Shown here one piece after another: positions 9,641 through 17,712 of a stretch of DNA of 51,418 bases; position 1 is the first letter of the stretch, and every line of letters begins with the position of its first letter. Under the pieces are notes generated by a model, which was given only the letters and a program-made list of their open reading frames with translations, was not told the origin of the DNA and did no database searches. Source of the DNA: an uncultured Lachnoclostridium sp. (GTDB lineage: Bacteria; Bacillota; Clostridia; Lachnospirales; Lachnospiraceae); the NCBI GenBank assembly GCA_944381625.1, contig CALWLW010000025.1, positions 1-51,418 of the forward strand. The letters run 5' to 3'. A program made the translations under genes and the position numbers.

Positions 9641-10278
9641 ATGAAGAAGAATAAGAACAATGGAAAGAAACCGGCGGCGCGGAGCAAGGCGGCAAAGCCC
9701 GTATACAACGTCCCGGCTGACTGGTGGTATCTGATTCCCGAAGAAGTCAGTCTGCGCAGGATCTATGATGTGATCCGGGAGGAAGAGCAGGTGAAGGCGG
9801 AGCTTTGGGAGGAAGCAGGTGTCCTGGAGATAGAGGCGCCGGGCGCCGGATCGCTGGATCTGGAAGCAGTTCCCTGCAGCCTGGGGGACGAAGAGGGAGA
9901 CGCTTTCCTGGAGAAGCACCAGATCCGCACGGTGTTTGCCGCTTCGCTTTTCCAGGAGGCTTATGGAGTATTAAAGCCGGTAATGGAAAAGCTGACGGAG
10001 TCCCTGGGAGGATTTTTCTGCGGAGATACGGAGGATTTTACCCCGGTTGTGGGAAAAATGTTACAGTTCACACCGAACCTCCACCCGCATGCGCACTCGT
10101 CGCGCTAACGCGCTCCAGTCCCGCACTACGTGCTAAGACTGCTTATGGGGGCGGAGGTTACGAGTTCTACTCGCACTCAGGAATAGAAAAATGCCTCTTA
10201 CATGCAAGCATGACGTTGCATTTTCCTATTCCTGAGTACGGTGTGAACAGTAACGGAAAAATGAAAAATCCTGAATAA
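9641..10278 (+). pseudogene. Hypothetical protein gene whose 3' end is interrupted by a palindromic insertion
   Basis: The frame encodes a Lys-rich start (MKKNKNNGKKPAARSKAAK), then PADWWYLIPEEVSLRRIYDV and an acidic, mixed region with DAFLEKHQIRTVFAASL. I do not recognise the family. AAGGAG is well placed before ATG 9641. As it stands the frame runs into the inserted element and stops at 10108, replacing the last residues with VGKMLQFTPN and more. If the element (10060-10254) and one copy of the 9-bp repeat GGAAAAATG are removed, the frame continues in phase as GKMKNPE and stops at 10276-10278. So only about three native C-terminal residues are replaced, and the protein may still work. Labelled interrupted rather than dead. 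Confidence 0.65.
10060..10254. mobile_element. 195-bp palindromic MITE-like element with 9-bp flanking repeats
   Basis: The ends are inverted repeats: GTTACAGTTCACACCG at 10060-10075 and CGGTGTGAACAGTAAC at 10239-10254, with one mismatch. GGAAAAATG flanks it at 10052-10060 and 10255-10263. Inside are further paired segments: AACCTCC with GGAGGTT, and a 19-bp near-perfect pair at 10176-10194 and 10218-10236. No transposase is encoded, so it would need help in trans. It shares its 12-bp termini with the 33-bp element at 5894-5926. Confidence 0.8.
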
Positions 10279-10293
10279 TATTTCCAGACATGC

Positions 10294-10322
10294 TTGACAT
10301 ATGTAGACGTCCGATCTATTAT
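10294..10322 (+). promoter_or_regulatory. Promoter of the PadR-SEDS operon
   Basis: Perfect -35 TTGACA (10294-10299), 17-bp spacer, and -10 TATTAT (10317-10322). It lies about 50 bp before the PadR start and overlaps the palindrome at 10320-10338. Confidence 0.88.
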
Positions 10323-10338
10323 ATAGATAATCTATATA
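10320..10338. promoter_or_regulatory. 19-bp perfect palindrome, likely PadR operator
   Basis: TATATAGATAATCTATATA is a perfect palindrome around base 10329. It overlaps the -10 box and start region of the operon promoter. PadR repressors commonly bind AT-rich palindromes in their own promoters, so this is a likely autoregulatory site. Confidence 0.7.
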
Positions 10339-10370
10339 TAGACTATCGATATATGAAAGGAGAAAAATAT

Positions 10371-10706
10371 ATGGCGGCAGACAGAACATGGCTGTCCGGA
10401 AGCATGGGAATGCTGATCCTGAGACTGCTTTCGGAAAAAGACATGTACGGCTATGAAATGATCGAAACTCTGAGGCAGCGGTCCCAGAATGTGTTTGAAC
10501 TGAAGGCAGGCACGCTGTATCCTCTGCTGCACGGGCTGGAGGAGAAGCATTATCTCACATCCTATGAGCAGGAGGTGCTGGGGAAGGTACGGAAGTATTA
10601 CCGGATCACCAGGGAAGGGAAAGGCTATCTGGAAAAAAAGAAAGCCGAGTGGCAGGAATATTCCCAGGCTGTCACCAGCATCCTTACATTGGAGGTGGTG
10701 GGATGA
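10371..10706 (+). CDS. PadR family transcriptional regulator
   Basis: A 111-residue winged-helix repressor. It shows the PadR pattern: LILRLLSEKDMYGYEMIETL in the first helices, then the ELKAGTLYPLLHGLEEKHYL recognition region, the beta wing VRKYYRITREGKGYL, and a short C-terminal helix for dimerisation. The start at 10371 has AAAGGAG at 10356-10362; upstream in-frame starts lie inside the promoter and operator. It overlaps the next gene by 4 bp (ATGA), so the two are translationally coupled. It probably represses its own operon through the palindrome at 10320-10338. The signal is unknown; cell-envelope stress is a reasonable guess given the partner. Confidence 0.95.
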   Translation: MAADRTWLSGSMGMLILRLLSEKDMYGYEMIETLRQRSQNVFELKAGTLYPLLHGLEEKHYLTSYEQEVLGKVRKYYRITREGKGYLEKKKAEWQEYSQAVTSILTLEVVG

Positions 10707-12052
10707 GACTGGAGGAATATCTGCGCACGGTGACGGATCAGATCCGTTGTGCCGGGGCAAGAAGTATGGTGGAGGAAGAACTTCGGGAACATATCCAGGA
10801 TCAGGCGGAGGCCTATGAAGTGGACGGGATGTTTGAAGAAGAAGCGCTGGAAAGAGCGGTGCGTGAGATGGGCGACCCGGTGGAGACGGGCGTCTCGCTG
10901 GACCGGGTACACCGACCCCATATGTCCTGGGGGATGCTGGCATTGGTGAGTGTTCTGGCGTTGACAGGGGTGGTGTTCCAGGCCGCTCTGTCAGCCGGCG
11001 GTCTGGATGCGGACGGCGCGCAGTATTGGTTTAGTGGGCATATCCGTTATACGCTGATGGGAATGTTGGTGATGCTGGCCGTATACCGGCTGGATTACAG
11101 TATCCTGGCAGGACGGGCGCGCCTGGCGGCGGGAGCATATCTGGTATTTCTGCTGTTTGGCTGGTTCGTGCTGGGCAGGAACTATGGTTCTTATGTGTGG
11201 ATCGACCTGGGGGTCACCCGTTTGTCGGGTATGGCCGCGCTGTACCTTTTTATTCCTCTTTATGGGGCGTTGTTGTATGACTACAGAGGGATAGGATACC
11301 GGAAGCTGTGGAAGCTGTTTTTATGGGCGCTGGCGCCGGTGTGGCTGGCCTTCCGCCTTCCGTCCATAGTGACGGTGGTGATCCTGGCAGCGGCTTTTGT
11401 ACTCCTGTTTTCCATTGCCGTATGGCATGGCTGGTATCAGGTGGGCAGGAAAAAGACGCTGGCCGTGCTGTGGGCCGGTATGGCGGTACTGCCTCCGGCG
11501 CTGTTTGGACTGAGAGCGGCCATGGGCGGCATCGCAGAATACCAGATGGCGCGGATCATGGCGTTCCTGGGGCGTGCTCCAGAGGCAGCGTATACGCAGA
11601 CCATGGCAGGAAACTTTTTAAGCGGCAGCGCCGCGGCGGGAGGGAATCCTGAAAATGTGCTAAGACTCTGGACGTCCCTGCCCGGTTTCAACAGTGATTA
11701 CGCCTTTGTAAGCCTGATCACCACCTATGGGGTTCTGGCCGGGATTTTGGCGGCGGCGCTGATGGCGTATCTGCTTTTCCGCATTTTCCGTATCTCCCTG
11801 CGCCAGAGAAACCAACTGGGGATGATCCTGGGCTGTGCCAGCGGCATTACGATCTTTTTGCAGACCGTGATGCACATTATGGTGAATCTGAACCTGCTTC
11901 CCTTCGTATCCGTAAACATGCCGTTTTTCTCGGTGGGGGGAAGCCAGATGATGGTGTCGTATATCCTCCTGGGGATTGTGCTGAGCGTGTACCGGTACAA
12001 GGATATCCGGCCGGAAAAACGGATACGGAAAAAGGTACAGGAAACAGCGTAA
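10703..12052 (+). CDS. SEDS family (FtsW/RodA/SpoVE) protein with an N-terminal permease-prefix (HAAS-like) domain
   Basis: The first 75 residues (RLEEYLRTVTDQIRC, EELREHIQDQAE, AVREMGDPVETG) match the cytoplasmic helical prefix found on proteins controlled by PadR regulators. The rest is a polytopic SEDS protein of about ten membrane segments. The conserved loop LPGFNSDYAFVSLITTYG corresponds to the W/LPxxxxDFxFxxxxEExG region with the key Asp. FFSVGGSQMMVSY near the end matches the family's SxGGSS motif. SEDS proteins polymerise peptidoglycan glycan strands, usually with a class B PBP, but none is encoded nearby. GGAGGTGG precedes ATG 10703, which overlaps the padR stop. The 449-residue length includes the extra domain. 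Confidence 0.9.
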   Translation: MRLEEYLRTVTDQIRCAGARSMVEEELREHIQDQAEAYEVDGMFEEEALERAVREMGDPVETGVSLDRVHRPHMSWGMLALVSVLALTGVVFQAALSAGGLDADGAQYWFSGHIRYTLMGMLVMLAVYRLDYSILAGRARLAAGAYLVFLLFGWFVLGRNYGSYVWIDLGVTRLSGMAALYLFIPLYGALLYDYRGIGYRKLWKLFLWALAPVWLAFRLPSIVTVVILAAAFVLLFSIAVWHGWYQVGRKKTLAVLWAGMAVLPPALFGLRAAMGGIAEYQMARIMAFLGRAPEAAYTQTMAGNFLSGSAAAGGNPENVLRLWTSLPGFNSDYAFVSLITTYGVLAGILAAALMAYLLFRIFRISLRQRNQLGMILGCASGITIFLQTVMHIMVNLNLLPFVSVNMPFFSVGGSQMMVSYILLGIVLSVYRYKDIRPEKRIRKKVQETA

Positions 12053-12071
12053 GAATAGCATAAGATGGCGT

Positions 12072-12119
12072 AAAACAGCGCGGCCTGACGGACATGTCCG
12101 CATGACGTCCGGCCCGCGC
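12072..12119 (-). terminator. Possible terminator of brnQ
   Basis: Read on the minus strand, GCGCGG and neighbouring bases pair with CCGCGC through an imperfect stem of about 13 bp, followed by TGTTTTA. The T-run is short. It lies between convergent genes and may also slow transcripts from the SEDS gene. Confidence 0.4.
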
Positions 12120-12143
12120 CTGCAGGGGAATAAAAGGGTTTCC

Positions 12144-13481
12144 CTAACGGGTTCGCGCCCGCCAAAGGCCGGCTGCCAGACCCAGCAGGGCGGGACAGAT
12201 CCATCCGAACCCTGCGTCAAAGAAGGGCAGAAGACCGGTGACGGACGGGAGGATGCTGTCCAGACGCAGGAAAGAAGTCAGCCTTTCTGGAAGCGCGTTC
12301 AGGAAGTCCAGCAGCCCTGCGGCCGCGGTAAAGCCGGTCACCCACCGGTATACGGTTTGGTTCCCGCCCCAGCTCACCGCGGTCAGGGAGAGCAGAATCA
12401 GTGTGATCGTCAGCGGGTAGAGGAACAGCAGTACCGGCAGGGAAAAGGCGATAATGGAGTTCAGGCCCAGGTTTGCAATCAGAAAAGAGAGAACGCAGAA
12501 TCCGGACGCCCATACTTTATAGGAAGGACCCTGGGGAAACATCTGGGAGAAGGTCTCCCCGCAGCTGGTGATCAGTCCCACGGCTGTCTTCAGGCAGGCC
12601 ACCGTGACGGTGACGGCCAGGATGAATGTTCCGGCCGTGCCGAAATAGTGCGTCGCGATCTGGGACAGCGCCACGCCTCCGTTTTCGGATATGGCCAGTA
12701 TTCCACGGCTCTGAGCGCCCATGACGGCAGTGAGCAGATAGATCAGGCCCATCAGGATGGAACTGAAGACGCCTGCCTTTACAGTGCTTCCGGCGACGGA
12801 GGAGGCGTCCTCCACGCCCAGTCCCCGGATCGCCTGGACGACGACGATGCCGAAAGCGAGGCCTGCCAGCGCGTCCATGGTATTATAGCCTTCCAGAAAT
12901 CCCTGGGCGAAGGCATTGGCCGCGTACGCTCCCGAAGGGGCGGCGGACGAGATGCTTCCCATGGGAGAGAGGAAGGACCGGACAATCAGGATGCCGAGAA
13001 AGCATAAAAACAGGGGGTTCAGTACCTTGCCCACCCAGGTCAGGATCTCCCCGGGTCGCAGTGACCAGAACAGAACCAGCGCAAAAAATATGAAGGAAAA
13101 TACTGCCAGCGCCAGGGGGCGCGCCTGGGAGGGCAGGAGTCCTTCCATACCTACCGTGAAAGACATGGAGGCGCACCGGGGAATGGCGAAGAACGGACCG
13201 ATGGTGAGATAGAGCGCGCAGGTGAAGAATACGCCGTAGCCTCTGCCCACCTGGCTGCTCAGGTCAAAAAGCCCTTCCTTGCGGCTGACACCCAGTGCCG
13301 CCACGCCCAGCAGGGGAAGCCCTACCCCCGTGATCAGAAATCCTGCAAAGGCCGTCCACAGGCTGCTTCCGGCCAGCTGTCCCATGGATACCGGGAAGAT
13401 CAGGTTTCCCGCGCCGAAAAACATGCCGAACAGCATGCTGGCCACCAGAATAAGTTCTTTTATGTTCAGATTCTTTTTCAT
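12144..13481 (-). CDS. brnQ: Branched-chain amino acid transporter, LIVCS family
   Basis: BrnQ carriers import leucine, isoleucine and valine driven by Na+ or H+. The 445-residue protein has about twelve membrane segments. It shows the family N-terminus (LFGMFFGAGNLIFP), and also GPFFAIPRCASMSF, LEGYNTMDALAGLAFG and TCGETF-like (TSCGETFSQMFP) segments. Full length. The start is preceded by GAAGGAGACAGATC on the minus strand. It is monocistronic, with a promoter at 13512-13540. Confidence 0.95.
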   Translation of the reverse strand: MKKNLNIKELILVASMLFGMFFGAGNLIFPVSMGQLAGSSLWTAFAGFLITGVGLPLLGVAALGVSRKEGLFDLSSQVGRGYGVFFTCALYLTIGPFFAIPRCASMSFTVGMEGLLPSQARPLALAVFSFIFFALVLFWSLRPGEILTWVGKVLNPLFLCFLGILIVRSFLSPMGSISSAAPSGAYAANAFAQGFLEGYNTMDALAGLAFGIVVVQAIRGLGVEDASSVAGSTVKAGVFSSILMGLIYLLTAVMGAQSRGILAISENGGVALSQIATHYFGTAGTFILAVTVTVACLKTAVGLITSCGETFSQMFPQGPSYKVWASGFCVLSFLIANLGLNSIIAFSLPVLLFLYPLTITLILLSLTAVSWGGNQTVYRWVTGFTAAAGLLDFLNALPERLTSFLRLDSILPSVTGLLPFFDAGFGWICPALLGLAAGLWRARTR

Positions 13482-13511
13482 GATCTGTCTCCTTCATCAC
13501 TGATGGATTCT

Positions 13512-13540
13512 ATTATAAAATTCCCTTTACCAGAAAGCAA
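13512..13540 (-). promoter_or_regulatory. Promoter of brnQ
   Basis: On the minus strand, TTGCTT (13540-13535) and TATAAT (13517-13512) are separated by 17 bp, about 30 bp before the brnQ start. Confidence 0.75.
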
Positions 13541-13698
13541 GGCAGGAAATAAGGATGTTCACTCTTGAAGAGGATATGGTTTTGTGCTAAGTTAAAGTAA
13601 TAAAGACAAGAAGAACGTAATCCCGCAGACAGGTAAACAAGCGGAATGAAAATAGCGGGGCGTTTGGTTCCTGTGAGAATAAAGACAGGGAGAGTACG

Positions 13699-14412
13699 AT
13701 GAAAAGACTATGGAAACGATTTGAGCGGCTTACAAACAAATGCTACCTGGATCTGGCAGAGGGCGGTCAGGCGATGAATAACTGGGACGACGGCTATGCC
13801 GCTCTGTGCGCGATTATTGAGGACGGCCGCAGCAGGGATAAGGATTTTGCCAGGGAGCTGTATCTGCTGGATGACGGGACGGACTATCAGTACGACGTGC
13901 AGGGATGGCTGGAGGATTATCTGGATGAGTTGAGCATGCATGACAGATATGCGGAGCTGGAGAGAGTCTGCCGCCAGCTGCTGGAGATGTTTCAGTGGGA
14001 GGAGGTGCCTTCCTGCGACATCCGTTTTATGCTGTCGGTTGCTTTGAGAAGCCAGGGAAAGCTGGAGGAAGCGCTGGATTTCTGCCGGCAGTGGCACGCG
14101 GAAGAGCCGGACGATACATCAGCGGCCGCCGCGCTGATCTATACCCAGACTGCGATGAAAGACTGGGAGGGGGCGGAGGAAACCGTAAGGAAATACATAT
14201 CCGAAGGAGACCCCTGCACGGAAGATACGGAGCTTATCTTTACCGCGGCCTCCGCATTATACAGGGAGAACGGAGACAAGAAAGCGGCCCGCAGGATCGA
14301 CCGGGCAATCAGAAAATATGAGGATGAGATGGAAGAAGCGCTTCTGGAACTGGATGATGAGGAGGAGTTGGACTTCGGGGTATACTCCGATGATTTCCTG
14401 CATAGATTGTAA
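13699..14412 (+). CDS. TPR-like helical repeat protein of unknown function
   Basis: A 237-residue soluble, acidic, all-helical protein. The middle looks like tetratricopeptide-type repeats: RFMLSVALRSQGKLEEALDF, then AALIYTQTAMKDWEGAEETV, then ASALYRENGDKKAARRID. It ends in an acidic tail. No signal peptide or membrane segment. The start has CAGGGAGAG upstream. spoIIID begins 24 bp after its stop, so the two are probably co-transcribed and the protein may be tied to sporulation, but nothing in the sequence gives a function. I do not recognise a named family. Confidence 0.75.
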   Translation: MKRLWKRFERLTNKCYLDLAEGGQAMNNWDDGYAALCAIIEDGRSRDKDFARELYLLDDGTDYQYDVQGWLEDYLDELSMHDRYAELERVCRQLLEMFQWEEVPSCDIRFMLSVALRSQGKLEEALDFCRQWHAEEPDDTSAAAALIYTQTAMKDWEGAEETVRKYISEGDPCTEDTELIFTAASALYRENGDKKAARRIDRAIRKYEDEMEEALLELDDEEELDFGVYSDDFLHRL

Positions 14413-14436
14413 AAACGATTGATCCAGGGGATATCA

Positions 14437-14691
14437 TTGAAAGACTATATCTCAGAGAGAGCCGTAAAGATAGCGAATTACATTATACAGAACAACGCGA
14501 CCGTCAGGCAGACAGCCCATACCTTTGGGGTGAGCAAATCGACGGTGCATAAAGACGTGGCCGAACGGCTTCTGTATATCAACCCGCATCTGGCGGCAGA
14601 AGCCAGGAAGGTGCTGGATGTGAATAAATCGGAACGGCATATCCGGGGAGGGATGGCTACAAGAGAAAAATATCTTCATCAGCATGGATGA
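14437..14691 (+). CDS. spoIIID: Sporulation transcriptional regulator SpoIIID
   Basis: SpoIIID is a small DNA-binding protein that switches mother-cell gene expression between sigma-E and sigma-K. The 84-residue product matches it closely: KDYISERAVKIANYI, helix-turn-helix TAHTFGVSKSTVHKDV, then RLLYINPHLAAEARKVLD and SERHIRGGMATREKY. I place the start at TTG 14437, which gives the usual KDYI N-terminus with AGGGG about 6 nt upstream; an in-frame TTG at 14419 has no such site. It is followed by a strong terminator. Together with the germination genes it shows that the organism makes spores. Confidence 0.96.
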   Translation: MKDYISERAVKIANYIIQNNATVRQTAHTFGVSKSTVHKDVAERLLYINPHLAAEARKVLDVNKSERHIRGGMATREKYLHQHG

Positions 14692-14698
14692 AAAAATA

Positions 14699-14749
14699 TA
14701 AAAGGCAGAAGCGGACTGCGGCGTATCGGTGCAGTGGCTTCTGCCTTTT
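14699..14749 (+). terminator. Terminator of spoIIID
   Basis: AAAGGCAGAAGC (14701-14712) pairs with GCTTCTGCCTTT (14737-14748), followed by TTTT-rich sequence. Strong 12-bp stem. Confidence 0.88.
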
Positions 14750-14939
14750 GCTGAAGCAGGGTATTCATCTGATGACTTGATGGGCGGCTTGACTGCCCTG
14801 CGGCTTTATAGTAAAGTGAAACCATGATAGGCATTTATATTTTTTGCAATCAATCAGAGAAATCCGGGAAGTTTACATATAAGAGTACGGTTTGTCGGTA
14901 TACGCTGTATCGCTGATGTTGGAAAGGAGCGTGGGGAAT

Positions 14940-16640
14940 GTGAGGGAAAAACTGCCGGTTGGGATTGAGAATTTTGAAGAATTCTCCACCGAAAATTTCT
15001 ATTATGTGGATAAAACCCTCTTTATTGCAGAGCTTTTGCAAAATTGGGGTAAAGTAAACCTGTTTACCCGACCAAGACGCTTTGGAAAGTCATTGAATAT
15101 GAGCATGCTGAAATGCTTTTTTGAGGTTGGGGGTGACCCGACGCTGTTTGACGGCCTGAAAATCATACGGGAAACAGAGTTGTGTGAGAGATATATGGGG
15201 AGATTTCCGGTAATCTCTATCAGCCTGAAAAATGTGGACGGGCGAAGCTTCGAATCAGCGTCTGCGGCATTGCGGACTGTGATTGGGAATGAAGCCGGAC
15301 GGTTTCGATTTCTTCGCGAAAGTACGGTTCTTGATCAGGAGGATAAGAACTCCTATCATCGTCTGATTAAAGTGGGGGCGGACAGCTGTTCCGTCTATGA
15401 TATGACGGATGATATTCTGGTCGACAGTTTGAAGACGCTCACCCGGCTTTTGTCCAGGCATTATGGCCAGAAAGTTATCCTTCTGATTGACGAGTATGAT
15501 GTTCCTTTGGACAAGGCATTTCAAGCCGGATATTATGATGAGATGGTCATGCTTCTTCGTAATCTGTTCGGAAATGCCCTGAAGACAAATGACAGCCTTT
15601 ATTTTGCCGTCCTTACCGGATGCCTGCGGATTTCCAGGGAAAGTATTTTTACAGGCCTTAACAACCTGAAGGTACACACGGTCTCGGATGTACGGTATGA
15701 TGAGTTCTTTGGTTTTACAGACGAGGATATAGATGAGATGCTGGATTTCTATGGACTGTCGGCTTACAGGCCAGTGATCCAAAACTGGTACGATGGATAC
15801 CGGTTTGGAGATGTGAATGTATATTGTCCGTGGGATGTGATCAATTATTGTGATGAGCTGCTGGCTGATCCAACGGCCTCTCCCAAAAACTATTGGGCCA
15901 ATACCAGCGGAAATGATCTGATCCTCCGCATGCTGAAAAAGGCGGACCAGACCACCAAAGACGAACTGGAAGAATTGCTGAACGGCGAAAAAATAACGAA
16001 AAGCATCAAACAGGAGCTGACCTATAGGGAGATAGACGACAGCGCTGAAAATGTATGGAGTGTTCTTTATTCCACCGGATATCTGACGGGAAAGCATATG
16101 GAGCGGACGGAAGCGGATATATTCAGGTTATGGATTCCCAATCATGAGATCTGTAAACTGTTTTCAGACCTGGTGCAGGACTGGTTCAGGGAAGTGACAC
16201 GATCGGATTCTGCGAGGATCAACCGTTTCTGCGCGGCGTTTCCAGATGGGGATGCGGCAGTAATACAGGAGATGCTTCACGATTACCTCTGGGATTCCAT
16301 CAGCGTGCGGGATACAGCAGTTCGAACAAATATGAAAGAAAATTTTTACCACGGTATGCTGCTTGGATTACTCAGAAGCCAGGGAAACTGGCTGGTCAAG
16401 TCCAATGCGGAGACCGGGGAAGGATACAGCGACATATCTGTCCGGACGCTGGATCGGATTGGAATCGTGATCGAACTGAAGTACGCGGATGACGGAAACC
16501 TGGGAGCAGCCTGTAAAGAAGCCCTGAATCAGATTGAAGAAAAAAAGTATGCGGAAGGTTTAAAACGTCGTGGTACGAAAAAAATTATCAAATACGGAAT
16601 AGCCTTCTGCGAAAAAGAATGCATGGTCGTGATGGGGTAA
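14940..16640 (+). CDS. AAA-ATPase-like / PD-(D/E)XK nuclease domain protein
   Basis: A 566-residue protein of a large, often multi-copy family in Clostridia and Bacteroidetes. The N-terminal part is an AAA-like P-loop domain: YVDKTLFIAELL, Walker A-like LFTRPRRFGKSLNMSM, Walker B VILLIDEYDVPLDKA. The C-terminal part carries a PD-(D/E)XK nuclease core (YSDISV, then GIVIELKYAD with the E-x-K pair). It ends GIAFCEKECMVVM. I chose GTG 14940 because AAGGAG (14924-14929) is 10 nt upstream; the frame is open further up without a site. Codon choice and A+T content look somewhat different from neighbours, suggesting transfer. Role unknown; defence or mobile-element function is possible. Confidence 0.85.
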   Translation: MREKLPVGIENFEEFSTENFYYVDKTLFIAELLQNWGKVNLFTRPRRFGKSLNMSMLKCFFEVGGDPTLFDGLKIIRETELCERYMGRFPVISISLKNVDGRSFESASAALRTVIGNEAGRFRFLRESTVLDQEDKNSYHRLIKVGADSCSVYDMTDDILVDSLKTLTRLLSRHYGQKVILLIDEYDVPLDKAFQAGYYDEMVMLLRNLFGNALKTNDSLYFAVLTGCLRISRESIFTGLNNLKVHTVSDVRYDEFFGFTDEDIDEMLDFYGLSAYRPVIQNWYDGYRFGDVNVYCPWDVINYCDELLADPTASPKNYWANTSGNDLILRMLKKADQTTKDELEELLNGEKITKSIKQELTYREIDDSAENVWSVLYSTGYLTGKHMERTEADIFRLWIPNHEICKLFSDLVQDWFREVTRSDSARINRFCAAFPDGDAAVIQEMLHDYLWDSISVRDTAVRTNMKENFYHGMLLGLLRSQGNWLVKSNAETGEGYSDISVRTLDRIGIVIELKYADDGNLGAACKEALNQIEEKKYAEGLKRRGTKKIIKYGIAFCEKECMVVMG

Positions 16641-16692
16641 AACTGCGGAGTTATTCGATGGCTTTATCCGTAAAATGGCACAGGAGTAAAAG

Positions 16693-17571
16693 ATGAACAG
16701 CAAACTGAAGCAGTCCATACAGGAAATCTACACGGACCTGCGCAGGTCAGAGAAAAAAGTGGCGGATTATCTCTTAAGCTATACCGGTTCCTGCCGGGAG
16801 CTGACGCTGGACAGGATCGCCCGTGAATCCGGGGTCAGCCAGCCCACCGTACTGCGGTTTATCCGCGCGGCGGGTTATGGAGGTTTCAAAGAATTCCGGT
16901 ATATACTGGCAGAAGAGCCGGAGGCGGGCGGCAGGACGTGGGATCACATCCTGTACGGTTTTCCGTTCACGGAATATGACCGGGTGGAGGACGTGCCGGC
17001 CAAGCTGGTCAGCACGACCATTGAACAGCTGAAAGACACGCTGAGAAATATTTCTCCGGATACGCTGAAGGAAGCGGTGCAGGCGCTGATCCATGCGGAG
17101 AAGATTGCGGTCTATTATGTGGAGAACTCTGCCTGCACGGCCAGTGACCTGGTGACCAAGCTTCTGTATCTGGGCATGAACTGCTGTTCCTACAGCGACT
17201 ATTATATGCAGAATGTCAGCGCCGGGAACCTGACGGAGAGGGATGTGGCGGTGGGAATCTCCTATTCCGGCAATTCCCGAAGTACGGTGGACGCCATACG
17301 GACCGCCCATGAACGGGGAGTCAGAACGATTACGCTCACCAATTTTGAAAACAGTATGATCGAGAAATATTCGGATCTGGTGCTCCGTACCAGCAACCGC
17401 CAGCATTTTTACGGAGACGCGGTCTTCTCACGGGTGTCCCAGCTGGCTGTGGTGGATATGATCTATACGGGGATCATGCTCAGCGATTATGAAAAGTATA
17501 CGGGCATCCTGGACCGCAACAGCAGACTGATTCAGGCGCAGGCGTATCCGCCGGAGGGCCTGCGGCCATAA
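16693..17571 (+). CDS. MurR/RpiR family transcriptional regulator
   Basis: A 292-residue regulator. The N-terminal helix-turn-helix domain (RIARESGVSQPTVLRFIRAA, then GYGGFKEFR) is typical of RpiR. From about residue 120 there is an SIS domain (KIAVYYVENSACTASDLV, VAVGISYSGNSRSTVDAI, TLTNFENSMIEKYSDLVL) that binds phosphosugar-like ligands. It precedes the aminoethylphosphonate operon on the same strand but is separated from it by a terminator. It is a likely regulator of that operon; a HexR-like palindrome sits between (17724-17738). The ligand could be a phosphonate intermediate, which is inference. The start has no textbook ribosome site beyond AGGAG at about 16681. Confidence 0.92.
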   Translation: MNSKLKQSIQEIYTDLRRSEKKVADYLLSYTGSCRELTLDRIARESGVSQPTVLRFIRAAGYGGFKEFRYILAEEPEAGGRTWDHILYGFPFTEYDRVEDVPAKLVSTTIEQLKDTLRNISPDTLKEAVQALIHAEKIAVYYVENSACTASDLVTKLLYLGMNCCSYSDYYMQNVSAGNLTERDVAVGISYSGNSRSTVDAIRTAHERGVRTITLTNFENSMIEKYSDLVLRTSNRQHFYGDAVFSRVSQLAVVDMIYTGIMLSDYEKYTGILDRNSRLIQAQAYPPEGLRP

Positions 17572-17588
17572 GCAGCATTTACTCCCGC

Positions 17589-17624
17589 GGGCAGCGAGCC
17601 AGGCGGACACAGCCCAGGCTGCCC
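17589..17624. repeat. Palindromic extragenic repeat, copy 1
   Basis: GGGCAGC and GCTGCCC bracket a 35-bp unit that recurs at 36521-36555 with about 4 differences (31 of 35 identical). A second perfect hairpin, TTGCCGC-ACA-GCGGCAA (17629-17645), follows. The gene-free stretch 17572-17872 holds these hairpins, then the RpiR gene terminator, a palindrome and the promoter of the phosphonate operon. Confidence 0.6.
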
Positions 17625-17712
17625 TCTCTTGCCGCACAGCGGCAATTCACCTCGTGCCTGCGTCCATTTGGCGACTGCCCTCTTTTTAAAAATTTTACAT
17701 ATGCAAGACCTC

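Noticed and set aside
12102..13007. 301-codon open frame opposite brnQ
   Set aside because: Antisense to membrane segments of brnQ; composition rich in Gln, Gly and Asp with no domain.
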